Origin: Nitrospira sp.
GTDB taxonomy: Bacteria; Nitrospirota; Nitrospiria; Nitrospirales; Nitrospiraceae
DNA length: 22,324 bases
Reading direction: 5' to 3'
Assembly (NCBI GenBank): GCA_005116795.1
Contig: SWDL01000008.1
Span: forward strand, 1-22,324
Below the pieces are notes generated by a model. It saw only the letters and a program-made list of their open reading frames with translations. It did not search any database and was not told where the DNA came from. The translations under genes and the position numbers were made by a program. Below are positions 7,378 through 14,210 of the stretch, piece by piece (the first letter of the stretch is position 1; each line of letters opens with the position of its first letter).

Positions 7378-7575
7378 TTACTCGCCGCCCTTTTGTACGT
7401 AGTTCTTGACGAACTCTTCGGCGTTCTTTTCCAGAACGTCGTCGATCTCGTCGACAAGCTTATCGATCTCGTCCTTCAGCTTTTTCCCGGTTTCGACCAC
7501 CTTCGGATTCGGCTTTGCCTCATCCCTGGCCTGCGTGTCCTTTCGAGATTCCGGTCTCCTCTCTTGTTTCTCCAT
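7378..7575 (-). CDS. pup: prokaryotic ubiquitin-like protein Pup (GGE terminus)
   Basis: Small protein modifier attached through its C-terminal glutamate to lysines of target proteins by PafA, marking them for the bacterial proteasome. The 65-aa product has a charged, disordered N-terminal third, a predicted coiled-coil region (about 26-52, KLKDEIDKLVDEIDDVLEKN), then AEEFVKNYVQKGGE. DEIDDVLE, AE-[DE]-FV and YVQKGG-[EQ] are hallmarks of Pup. Ending in Glu rather than Gln means it would not need deamidation by Dop before conjugation. Start: ATG with GGAGG six bases upstream. It has its own promoter candidate and terminator, and none of dop, pafA, mpa or prcBA is in the window. The related UBact family is the alternative label. 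Confidence 0.92.
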   Translation of the reverse strand: MEKQERRPESRKDTQARDEAKPNPKVVETGKKLKDEIDKLVDEIDDVLEKNAEEFVKNYVQKGGE

Positions 7576-7645
7576 CGGAGCCCTCCACGCGTCATCGGAT
7601 TAGTGCCGCACAACCCACACCCATGATCCGTGCCACCTTGAACCG

Positions 7646-7675
7646 AGGATACTCTCCGAATCCGCCGTCCGTCAA
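7646..7675 (-). promoter_or_regulatory. promoter candidate for pup
   Basis: On the - strand TTGACG (7670-7675), an 18-base spacer and TATCCT (7646-7651) lie in the 146-base gap between the hppA stop and pup. Expected start of transcription is near 7639, giving a leader of about 64 bases. Good -35 (5/6), weaker -10 (4/6). Confidence 0.5.
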
Positions 7676-7721
7676 GCGACTCAAAAGTGGTAGATACCAT
7701 TCTTTCGGTCGATTCCCGCCG

Positions 7722-9779
7722 CTACACAAGGAAGGGCACGATCAACAAGGCCACGATATTGATCACCTTGATCATCGGGTTGATCGCCGGCCCGGCGGTG
7801 TCTTTATAGGGATCGCCCACCGTGTCGCCCGTGACGGCCGCCTTATGGGTCTCGGACCCCTTCTTCCCCTGCTCTTCGATATATTTCTTGGCATTATCCC
7901 AGGCGCCGCCGCCGCTGGTCATCGAGATGGCGACGAACAGACCCGTCACAATGCTTCCGACCAAGACCCCGCCGAGCGCCTGAGGGCCAAGAACGACCCC
8001 GACCACGATCGGCGACACGACCGGAATCAGACCGGGGACCATCATTTTGCGGATGGCGGCCTGCGTCACGATGTCCACGCAGGTGCCGTACTCAGGCTTG
8101 CCGGTCCCTTCCATAATGCCCTTGATGGTCCTGAACTGGCGGCGCACCTCTTCGACGACCAGTCCGGCCGCCTGCCCGACCGCCTTCATGCAGAGCGAGC
8201 CGAACCAGAACGGAAGCATGCCGCCCAGAAAGAGCCCCACCAGCACGGACGGATTCGACAGATCGAACCCGACCGACTTCCCCGTGGACCCGACCACCCG
8301 GGCATATTCCGCGAACAACACCACGGCCGCGAGACCGGCTGACCCGATCGCGTAGCCCTTCGTCACCGCTTTCGTCGTATTGCCGACCGCGTCCAATGGG
8401 TCGGTGATATTCCGCACCGCCTTCCCGAGGTGGGCCATTTCGGCGATGCCGCCCGCGTTGTCCGTAATGGGGCCGAAGGCGTCGATGGCCACGACGATCC
8501 CCGCCATGGACAACATGGACACGGCCGCCACGGCGACCCCGTAGAGACCCCCTTGCTCGGCCCCCCCGCACATCCAGTAACTGGACAGAATCGCTCCTCC
8601 GATGACCACCACCGGCAGAGCCGTGGCCTGCATCCCGATCGCCAGACCGGCGATGATGTTCGTCGCATGCCCCGTCTCGCTGGCCTTCGCGATTTCCTTC
8701 ACCGGCGCGTAACTCTTGGACGTGTAATAGTCGGTGATGAACACCAGCGCGATCGTGACCACCAATCCGATCAAGGCGGCGAGGTAATAGTGAAGGGCGC
8801 TCACCCCTCCGACCCCTTCCATCAGCGTGCTGGTGATGGGATAGAAGGCCACCGCGGCGATGCCGCCGGCGACAAACAGCCCCTTGTAGAGGGCCTTCAT
8901 GATGTTGTCATCGCCGGGCGAGGCTTTGACGAAGAAGATACCGACGATGGTGGCCAGAATCGTCATGCCGCCCAAGGCCAAGGGATAGAAGATCGGTTCC
9001 GTCTGGCCCTTGAACATGCTGAAGGCCAGGACCATGGCCGCCACCGTCGTCACGGCATAGGTCTCAAAGAGGTCTGCCGCCATCCCGGCGCAGTCACCGA
9101 CGTTGTCTCCCACGTTGTCGGCAATGACCGCCGGGTTGCGGGGATCGTCTTCCGGAATTCCGGCCTCGACCTTCCCGACGAGATCCGCGCCGACGTCTGC
9201 GGCCTTGGTATAGATGCCGCCGCCCACACGAGCAAATACGGAAATCAGACTGCCGCCGAACCCAAGGCTAATGAGCGCATGCACGGCCTTTTCGGGTCCC
9301 GCGATGCCCGAGGCGATCACGTAGAACCCGGTCAAGGCCAGCAAGCCCAAGCCAATGAGCAACAACCCGGTGACCGCTCCGCCGCGAAACGCCACGGTGA
9401 GCGCCGCGTTCAATCCTCGGTGGGCCGCTTGGGCGGTCCGCACGTTCGCTCTGACGGCGATGATCATTCCGACATAGCCGGCCAGGGCCGACGCGCCGGC
9501 CCCGATGAGAAAGCCCACGGCGGTCAGCAATCCGAATTTATCGGACCAGAAGCCGGCGCCCCACAACACCACAAACAAGCCCGCGGCAACGACGCCGACC
9601 GTGCGGTACTGCCGATTTAAGTAGGCGGCGGCGCCTTCCTGGATGGCGAGCGCGATCTCCTGCATACGGGCCGTCCCCGCATCCAACTTGAAGATCCACA
9701 TGGCAAGATAGAGACCGTAGGCGATGCCGGCGACGGCGCAGCCTAACGCGAAGATGACGACTCCAGTCGAGACTTCCAC
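7722..9779 (-). CDS. hppA: membrane-bound proton-translocating pyrophosphatase, K+-independent type
   Basis: Couples hydrolysis of pyrophosphate to ion pumping across the inner membrane. About 16 hydrophobic segments are expected for the family at this length (685 aa). Catalytic motifs are intact: DVGADLVGKVE (196-206), DDPRNPAVIADNVGDNVGDC (211-230), ITDNAGGIAEMA (438-449), SGGGAWDNAKKYIE (622-635) and GDTVGDPYKDTAGPAINPMI (651-670). Lys470 in GNTTKA, with Thr473 three residues later, is the established marker of the K+-independent class, whose members pump protons. Start: GTG preceded by GGGAGG 8 bases upstream. A promoter lies about 140 bases further up, so the leader is long. pup lies downstream on the same strand. 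Confidence 0.97.
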   Translation of the reverse strand: MEVSTGVVIFALGCAVAGIAYGLYLAMWIFKLDAGTARMQEIALAIQEGAAAYLNRQYRTVGVVAAGLFVVLWGAGFWSDKFGLLTAVGFLIGAGASALAGYVGMIIAVRANVRTAQAAHRGLNAALTVAFRGGAVTGLLLIGLGLLALTGFYVIASGIAGPEKAVHALISLGFGGSLISVFARVGGGIYTKAADVGADLVGKVEAGIPEDDPRNPAVIADNVGDNVGDCAGMAADLFETYAVTTVAAMVLAFSMFKGQTEPIFYPLALGGMTILATIVGIFFVKASPGDDNIMKALYKGLFVAGGIAAVAFYPITSTLMEGVGGVSALHYYLAALIGLVVTIALVFITDYYTSKSYAPVKEIAKASETGHATNIIAGLAIGMQATALPVVVIGGAILSSYWMCGGAEQGGLYGVAVAAVSMLSMAGIVVAIDAFGPITDNAGGIAEMAHLGKAVRNITDPLDAVGNTTKAVTKGYAIGSAGLAAVVLFAEYARVVGSTGKSVGFDLSNPSVLVGLFLGGMLPFWFGSLCMKAVGQAAGLVVEEVRRQFRTIKGIMEGTGKPEYGTCVDIVTQAAIRKMMVPGLIPVVSPIVVGVVLGPQALGGVLVGSIVTGLFVAISMTSGGGAWDNAKKYIEEQGKKGSETHKAAVTGDTVGDPYKDTAGPAINPMIKVINIVALLIVPFLV

Positions 9780-9834
9780 AGGCGTAACCTCCCTGTTCGA
9801 TCAACGCGACGATTCAGCGGCCCCTCCTGGCGCC

Positions 9835-9851
9835 GGTCTGTCCCACAGACC
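9835..9851 (-). other. hairpin in the hppA leader
   Basis: GGTCTGT (9835-9841) and ACAGACC (9845-9851) form a perfect 7-bp stem with a 3-base loop within the predicted hppA 5' leader, about 40 bases before the ribosome site. It could influence mRNA stability or translation; no known riboswitch pattern recognised. Confidence 0.4.
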
Positions 9852-9924
9852 CGTTCACGCACCCGTCCGTCGCATCCTGGGGGGAAAGAGATTTTGCGTA
9901 TCGGTGGGACCGAAGAATCAGCCC

Positions 9925-9953
9925 ATTGTATAGGGGGCTTCCTGATTGATCAA
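9925..9953 (-). promoter_or_regulatory. promoter candidate for hppA
   Basis: On the - strand TTGATC (9948-9953), a 17-base spacer and TACAAT (9925-9930) form a good sigma70-like promoter. Transcription from near 9918 would give a leader of roughly 138 bases. Confidence 0.6.
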
Positions 9954-9957
9954 GCTG

Positions 9958-9978
9958 AAACGAGATTTAAACTCGTTT
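9958..9978. promoter_or_regulatory. perfect dyad adjacent to the hppA -35 box
   Basis: AAACGAG (9958-9964) and CTCGTTT (9972-9978) are perfect inverted repeats around ATTTAAA. The dyad begins four bases upstream of the hppA -35 hexamer and lies between two divergent promoters, the position expected of an activator or repressor site. A weak terminator is the alternative (TTTT follows on the + strand), but no + strand gene ends here. Confidence 0.45.
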
Positions 9979-10027
9979 TGCACAGGTCCCACGCCGTCCT
10001 GATCGGCCCGCGAACAGGCGGTTCAGT

Positions 10028-10057
10028 TTGCAGGGCTGCACGCGATCCTGATATAGT
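10028..10057 (+). promoter_or_regulatory. promoter candidate for the 82-aa unknown gene
   Basis: TTGCAG (10028-10033), an 18-base spacer and TATAGT (10052-10057). Transcription would start near 10064, leaving a very short leader that just includes the GGAGG at 10069-10073 before the ATG at 10079. Confidence 0.5.
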
Positions 10058-10078
10058 CGCTCACGAATGGAGGCCGCG

Positions 10079-10327
10079 ATGGGACCGCAGTACATCGTCG
10101 TGGAAGGCAAGAAGTTCACGAAAGACGTGCTGACCCTCGACAACCACGTGTTCCGCAATTGCGAGATGGATCACTGCCAGTTCTATTACAGCGGTGGTCC
10201 CTATGAGCTCATCGACACGCATATCACCAATTCAGAATTGGTCCTGAACCAACCGGCCAAGAACATCTACGCCGCCATTCAGATCTTCAAGACCAAGTCC
10301 CCCGGCTCCACGATCGTCTCGGAGTAA
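10079..10327 (+). CDS. small conserved-looking protein of unknown function, pentapeptide/beta-helix-like
   Basis: An 82-aa acidic soluble protein with no signal peptide or membrane segment. The central part (HVFRNCEMDHCQFYYSGG, then YELIDTHITNSELVLNQPA) alternates N-C/F-type residues about every ten positions. This is reminiscent of short right-handed beta-helix or pentapeptide-repeat-like proteins. Start: ATG 10079, five bases after GGAGG; an in-frame ATG at 10067 would be almost at the transcription start and lacks a ribosome site. It is divergent from hppA with its own promoter. I do not recognise the family and assign no function. Confidence 0.75.
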   Translation: MGPQYIVVEGKKFTKDVLTLDNHVFRNCEMDHCQFYYSGGPYELIDTHITNSELVLNQPAKNIYAAIQIFKTKSPGSTIVSE

Positions 10328-10570
10328 CCTCCCCGGGACGTCTGGCCCTATCGGCGCTACTTTCCGATCGGAATATTGACGCTTCGCTTCACAAGCGAGA
10401 TCGACTGAACGCCAGGGTCCTGGACCCCCTGGGAGGGGGCGCGCCTCACCTGGAAAGAGGCCGGTGGTGAGTGCGCGAGCGGTCTCGCCCTATGGGAGAA
10501 TGGCGGCCCCCTGGAAGGGGCGATCCCGTCACCGAAGTCTGCGGAAGATCCAGATCGGGACTGATCCCGC
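10328..10570. other. convergent intergenic region rich in hairpins
   Basis: 243 bases between the 82-aa gene (+) and tatA (-). It holds a 12-base palindrome TTCCGATCGGAA (10362-10373), a 6-bp hairpin around TCGCTTCACAAGCGA, a five-C/five-G hairpin near 10425, and CGGGACTGATCCCG directly beyond the tatA stop. None has a U-tract. No convincing gene; a - strand frame through here is arginine/proline-rich and a shadow of tatA over much of its length. Confidence 0.5.
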
Positions 10571-10870
10571 CTACGCTTTTGAGGAAGCCGGTATCGTCGC
10601 AGCCGCCGGCGCTGCGCTCGGCGGCGCAACCATCTCGGCAGACATGGCGGCCTGGGCCGGAATCTGTTGTGTGGTCTGTGTAAACGCCGTGGCGGCCGCC
10701 TGTGCTTGCGCCTCGGCCTCAATGGCGTCGGCTTCGTGCACCGACTTCTTGAAGCCCTTGATGGCCTTGCCGATTCCTTCTCCGAGTTGAGGAAGTTTGC
10801 CCGCCCCGAAGATGATCAGCACGATGACGAGAATCAGAATGAGCTCCGTGAACCCGATACTTCCAAACAT
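10571..10870 (-). CDS. tatA: Sec-independent protein translocase subunit TatA
   Basis: Pore-forming component of the twin-arginine pathway that exports folded proteins. One N-terminal membrane helix (about residues 7-21, FTELILILVIVLIIFGAG) runs into the conserved FGAGKLPQLGEGIGKAIKGF hinge and amphipathic helix. The rest is a low-complexity Ala/Gln/Pro tail to residue 99. Start: ATG 10870 with GGGGAAGG upstream; a longer frame from 11023 is rejected because its first 51 residues have no TatA similarity. No tatB or tatC is nearby. Separate promoter and long leader suggest a monocistronic unit. TatE/TatB cannot be excluded but the short helix and hinge favour TatA. Confidence 0.93.
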   Translation of the reverse strand: MFGSIGFTELILILVIVLIIFGAGKLPQLGEGIGKAIKGFKKSVHEADAIEAEAQAQAAATAFTQTTQQIPAQAAMSAEMVAPPSAAPAAATIPASSKA

Positions 10871-11262
10871 GGTGACACCTTCCCCTTGTTGAAAATGGAG
10901 GCACGAGGCTGTCGCTATACTCCGCGTTGTCCCCTTCGCGACGCTCTGAACCCCATGATGTCGGAGAAACCCGGTCACCGAGGGGAGGCGGTGAGAGGGC
11001 GTGATCCCCCTCCCTACGCTCACTCGCCAGGGGGTCCTAATTTATACACCCTACGGAGACGGAATTTCAACCAATGGAAGGCCGGCCTCACATGACACGA
11101 CCCCACGCCTGAGCGCGTGGCGCGCTTCACGTAGGCCCGAGGTGAGCTTACGCCGGAGGCGGCGGTGTGACTGACGCCGCAGCACCGTCACCGGGCCGCC
11201 GGGCGCAGGCGACGGGCTCATGATCACCCAATCCACACCTGCCGATCTCCAGATCGTCAGGC
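10871..11262. other. long intergenic region between secF and tatA
   Basis: 392 bases with no convincing gene. It contains the tatA promoter candidate (11041-11070), a leader of about 160 bases with GC-rich sequence, and near secF a 6-bp hairpin (CCACGC 11103-11108 with GCGTGG 11115-11120) that lacks a U-tract. A short GTG frame overlapping the secF stop (11266 to 11051) is arginine-rich, without similarity I recognise, and is not called. Confidence 0.5.
11041..11070 (-). promoter_or_regulatory. promoter candidate for tatA
   Basis: On the - strand TTGAAA (11065-11070), an 18-base spacer and TATAAA (11041-11046), both 5/6 matches. It would give a leader of about 164 bases before the tatA ATG. 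Confidence 0.6.
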
Positions 11263-12180
11263 TCACCCTCGCCGGAAGAGCGCGCCTGTCGACCCGGGCC
11301 AGAGCAACAGCAGCGGACTCGCCACGAAAATGGAGGAATAGGTGCCGATGAGCACTCCCCAGAGCAGCGCCAGAGAGAAATCGTGCAGCACTTCGCCGCC
11401 GGCAATGGCGAGTGGAATCAAGACCAGCACCACCGTGAGACTCGTGACGATCGTCCGGCTCAACACCTGATTGATCCCGTTGTTGATCACCGTCTCGATC
11501 GCATCTCGGCGCCGGGTCCGCAAATTCTCCCGGATCCGGTCGAACACGACGACGGTGTCGGTCAAAGAATATCCGGCGAGGGTGAGCAGCGCGGTGACGA
11601 TCAACAGGGTAATCTCTTTGTTCATGACATAGAAGAGACCCATGACTGCCAGCACATCGTGGAGGGTGGCGATGGCTGCGGCCACCCCGAATCGAAACTG
11701 AAAGCGCGCGGCGACGTACAGAATAATGCCTGCGAAGGAGATCATGATCGCGATCAGGGCGTCCTGCTGCAGTTTGCGACCGACCGTGGGACCGATTTCC
11801 GTGGAGGAATCCACTTCGGGCCGGTTGCCGGGAAACTCCCTATTGAACACAGCGACGACCCGATCGGCGATTTTTTCCTCGATCGTGGTCACGGCTTTGA
11901 CCCGGACCAGGATCTTGTTCTCGGCGGCGAATTCCTGAAGCTCCGCCTCCTCCAACCCGTTGGCCTGCAGCGCTCGCCGCGCCTCATCAATACCAACGGG
12001 CTGCGCAAACTTCAGTTGAACCGCCGTCCCGCCGGCGAAATCGATCCCGAGGTTGGCCGTACCCCGCACCACCGACCAGGCCGACAGGCACCCCAGCAGG
12101 ACCAACAGACCCGAGAACACAAACGCAATGTACCGTTTCCCCATGAAATCGATGTTCGTTTTTCCGAGTATCTCAAGCAT
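11263..12180 (-). CDS. secF: protein translocase subunit SecF
   Basis: Inner-membrane partner of SecD that uses the proton gradient to aid the later steps of Sec export. At 305 aa it is typical. N-terminal helix about 17-36, then NLGIDFAGGTAVQLKF (the SecD/SecF domain signature), a periplasmic part, and five C-terminal helices including SLTDTVVVFDRIRENLRTRR, the conserved fourth-helix region of SecF. Start: ATG 12180 with AAGGA upstream. It follows secD by 27 bases; one operon with secD, yajC, tgt and argS is inferred. Confidence 0.97.
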   Translation of the reverse strand: MLEILGKTNIDFMGKRYIAFVFSGLLVLLGCLSAWSVVRGTANLGIDFAGGTAVQLKFAQPVGIDEARRALQANGLEEAELQEFAAENKILVRVKAVTTIEEKIADRVVAVFNREFPGNRPEVDSSTEIGPTVGRKLQQDALIAIMISFAGIILYVAARFQFRFGVAAAIATLHDVLAVMGLFYVMNKEITLLIVTALLTLAGYSLTDTVVVFDRIRENLRTRRRDAIETVINNGINQVLSRTIVTSLTVVLVLIPLAIAGGEVLHDFSLALLWGVLIGTYSSIFVASPLLLLWPGSTGALFRRG

Positions 12181-12207
12181 GGTTCGTCCTTGATCCCTTC
12201 CCCTCGA

Positions 12208-13851
12208 CTAGATGCTGAGGTGTTCCACTTTGCGGCGCTGGTTGATGACGTCGAACACGACCTTCGTGCCCACCAAGGCCGTAAACAGGTTGATGGCGAT
12301 CCCCAGACACAGCGTCACGGCAAATCCCTTGATCGGTCCCGTTCCGAAGAGAAAGAGGGCCAGGCCGGTGATCAGCGTGGTGACGTGGGCGTCAACGATG
12401 GTCAGCAACGCCTTGTCATAGCCGCCGTCGACCGCCAGCCGGACCGGACGGCCTTGCCGCAGCTCTTCGCGAATACGCTCGAAGATCAACACATTGGAAT
12501 CGACGCCCATCCCGATCGTCAGGATGATGCCCGCGATGCCGGGGAGGGTCAGGGTCGCATTCAACCCCGCCAAGGCCCCGATCAGGCAGATCAGATTCAG
12601 CGCCAAGGCGACATCGGCGATGACCCCGGACAAACGGTAGTAGACGATCATGAAGAGCACCACCAACGCCCCGGCGAACAAGGTCGAGCGGATGCCTTTC
12701 TCGATCGAATCGCGTCCGAGCGACGGCCCCACCGTCAGATCTTGCAAGACCTTCAGTGGCGCGGGCAGCGCGCCGGCCCGTAAGACGATGGCCAGATCGT
12801 TGGCCTCCTGCATCGTGAAGCTGCCGGTAATCTGGGCCCGCCCTCCCGAAATACGGTCTTGGATGACGGGCGCCGAGTAGACGGAATTATCCAAGACGAT
12901 GGCCATCCGCTTCTTGATGTTCTCGCCGGTGATGCGCTCAAACTCCCGCGCCCCCTTCGAATCAAACGTGATCGACACATAGGGATCATTGAACTGCCCG
13001 ATCGAGACCCGCGCATCGCTGAGCACGTCTCCGGTCAGCATCACCCGCTTCTTGACCACGTAGGGGAAGCGAAACTCCTGGTTCGTGTCTTTGTCGAGGT
13101 GCTTTTCGAAGAGGATCTCGTCGCCTTCGGACACCTTCGCCTTGAACTGTTCCAACACCTCCGCTTCCTTGCCGCGTGGAATCCGCTGGGGCAATTCCAG
13201 GGTCAGCGCGTGCTCTTCATCGAGCAGCTTGAATTCCAGCAAGGCGGTGTTCTTGATGAGATCCTTGGCGCGTTTGGGGTCTTTGACGCCGGGCAACTGG
13301 ACGACGATCTGCTTCAGCCCTTGCCGCTGAATCAACGGCTCGGCCACCCCGAATTGATCGATTCGATTCCGGATCGTTTCCAGCGCCTGATTGATCGCCG
13401 AGTCCTTGATGCGCTGGCCCTCACCGTCGCGCAACTCCACCACCACCGAATTGGCCGTGCCGGCTTTTTCCATCTCATAGAAGGCGGGGAACTCTTCCAT
13501 GGCCTTTTGGATCTGGGCCTTCAGGTCCCCATTCTGAAAGGCGATCGTGACCTGCGTGGGACCGCTCCGTTTGACGGATTCCGCCGGAATCTTTTTCTCA
13601 ACCAACAGGTCTTGCATCGCGACCGCGTTACGCTCGACGGCGATTTCGACGGCGCGGTCTTCTTCGACTTCCAACACCAGGTGGATTCCACCTTGCAGAT
13701 CGAGGCCGAGTGTAATCCCCTTGTTCGGGAAGACACGCTTGAGCCAATCCGGCAGCGACCCGTACAGGCTCGAATAGGACGGAATGAAGAACGCGAGGGA
13801 CAAGAGGACCACCGCGCCTAACAACACAAATCGCCCGCCGACTTTTTTCAT
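12208..13851 (-). CDS. secD: protein translocase subunit SecD
   Basis: Inner-membrane SecD, working with SecF and YajC at the SecYEG channel. 547 aa: N-terminal helix (about 7-24), GITLGLDLQGGIHLVLEVEE (45-64), a large periplasmic domain with QFGVAEPLIQRQGLKQIVVQ and LPGVKDPKRAK, and six C-terminal membrane segments that include TIGMGVDSNVLIFERIREEL. Its length is usual for bacteria with separate secD and secF. The ATG is 26 bases after the yajC stop, with GGGAGG overlapping the gap. Confidence 0.97.
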   Translation of the reverse strand: MKKVGGRFVLLGAVVLLSLAFFIPSYSSLYGSLPDWLKRVFPNKGITLGLDLQGGIHLVLEVEEDRAVEIAVERNAVAMQDLLVEKKIPAESVKRSGPTQVTIAFQNGDLKAQIQKAMEEFPAFYEMEKAGTANSVVVELRDGEGQRIKDSAINQALETIRNRIDQFGVAEPLIQRQGLKQIVVQLPGVKDPKRAKDLIKNTALLEFKLLDEEHALTLELPQRIPRGKEAEVLEQFKAKVSEGDEILFEKHLDKDTNQEFRFPYVVKKRVMLTGDVLSDARVSIGQFNDPYVSITFDSKGAREFERITGENIKKRMAIVLDNSVYSAPVIQDRISGGRAQITGSFTMQEANDLAIVLRAGALPAPLKVLQDLTVGPSLGRDSIEKGIRSTLFAGALVVLFMIVYYRLSGVIADVALALNLICLIGALAGLNATLTLPGIAGIILTIGMGVDSNVLIFERIREELRQGRPVRLAVDGGYDKALLTIVDAHVTTLITGLALFLFGTGPIKGFAVTLCLGIAINLFTALVGTKVVFDVINQRRKVEHLSI

Positions 13852-13877
13852 GCTTTTCTTAGGACCTCCCTCCCCGT

Positions 13878-14210
13878 CTAGTCTTCCTCATCGCCCCGGA
13901 TCCGAGCGATGGACTCCTTCTGAATCTTCACCTTCGCGTTATCCGCGATCTGCAAGGTCACGGTCTCTTTCCCCAGATTCGTGACCGTCCCCCAGAACCC
14001 CGAGGCCGTGACCACTTTGTCGCCCTTCTTGATCGCCTCCAGCATCGCCTTGGCCTTCTTCTGACGTTTTTGCTGCGGCAGGATCAGCAGAAAGTAGAAG
14101 AGGACGAAGATCAGGAGAAATGGAATGAGTGAGACCAACACATTGCCGCCGCCGGAGCCACCCCCGGTCAGGGATTGCGCCCATGCGATCGACGCGAGCT
14201 CTCTGTGCAT
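13878..14210 (-). CDS. yajC: preprotein translocase auxiliary subunit YajC
   Basis: Small single-span inner-membrane protein of the SecDF-YajC complex. 110 aa: glycine-rich N-terminus, helix NVLVSLIPFLLIFVLFYFLL, then the conserved PQQKRQKKAKAMLEAIKKGD and VVTASGFWGTV, and a charged C-terminus. Two near ATGs exist (14216 and 14210). The latter has GAGGAGG at seven bases and overlaps the tgt TGA by one base (TGATG), so it is chosen; the former would have only one base between site and start. Confidence 0.95.
   Translation of the reverse strand: MHRELASIAWAQSLTGGGSGGGNVLVSLIPFLLIFVLFYFLLILPQQKRQKKAKAMLEAIKKGDKVVTASGFWGTVTNLGKETVTLQIADNAKVKIQKESIARIRGDEED

Noticed and set aside
8430..9620. 396-codon open frame on the + strand antisense to hppA
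   Set aside because: Its product is rich in His, Arg, Gly and Asp with no domain I recognise; it mirrors the intact, motif-complete hppA and is a GC-rich shadow.
10425..10560. Several G/C hairpins beyond tatA considered as terminators
   Set aside because: None is followed by a U-tract on either strand, so termination cannot be supported from sequence.
11051..11266. GTG-started 71-codon - strand frame overlapping the secF stop
   Set aside because: Arginine-rich, no recognisable features, and it runs over the tatA promoter; most likely spurious.
11383..12783. 466-codon + strand open frame antisense to secF and secD
   Set aside because: Spans two well-supported genes and their gap, composition is His/Asp/Gln-rich and unlike a folded protein; a shadow frame.
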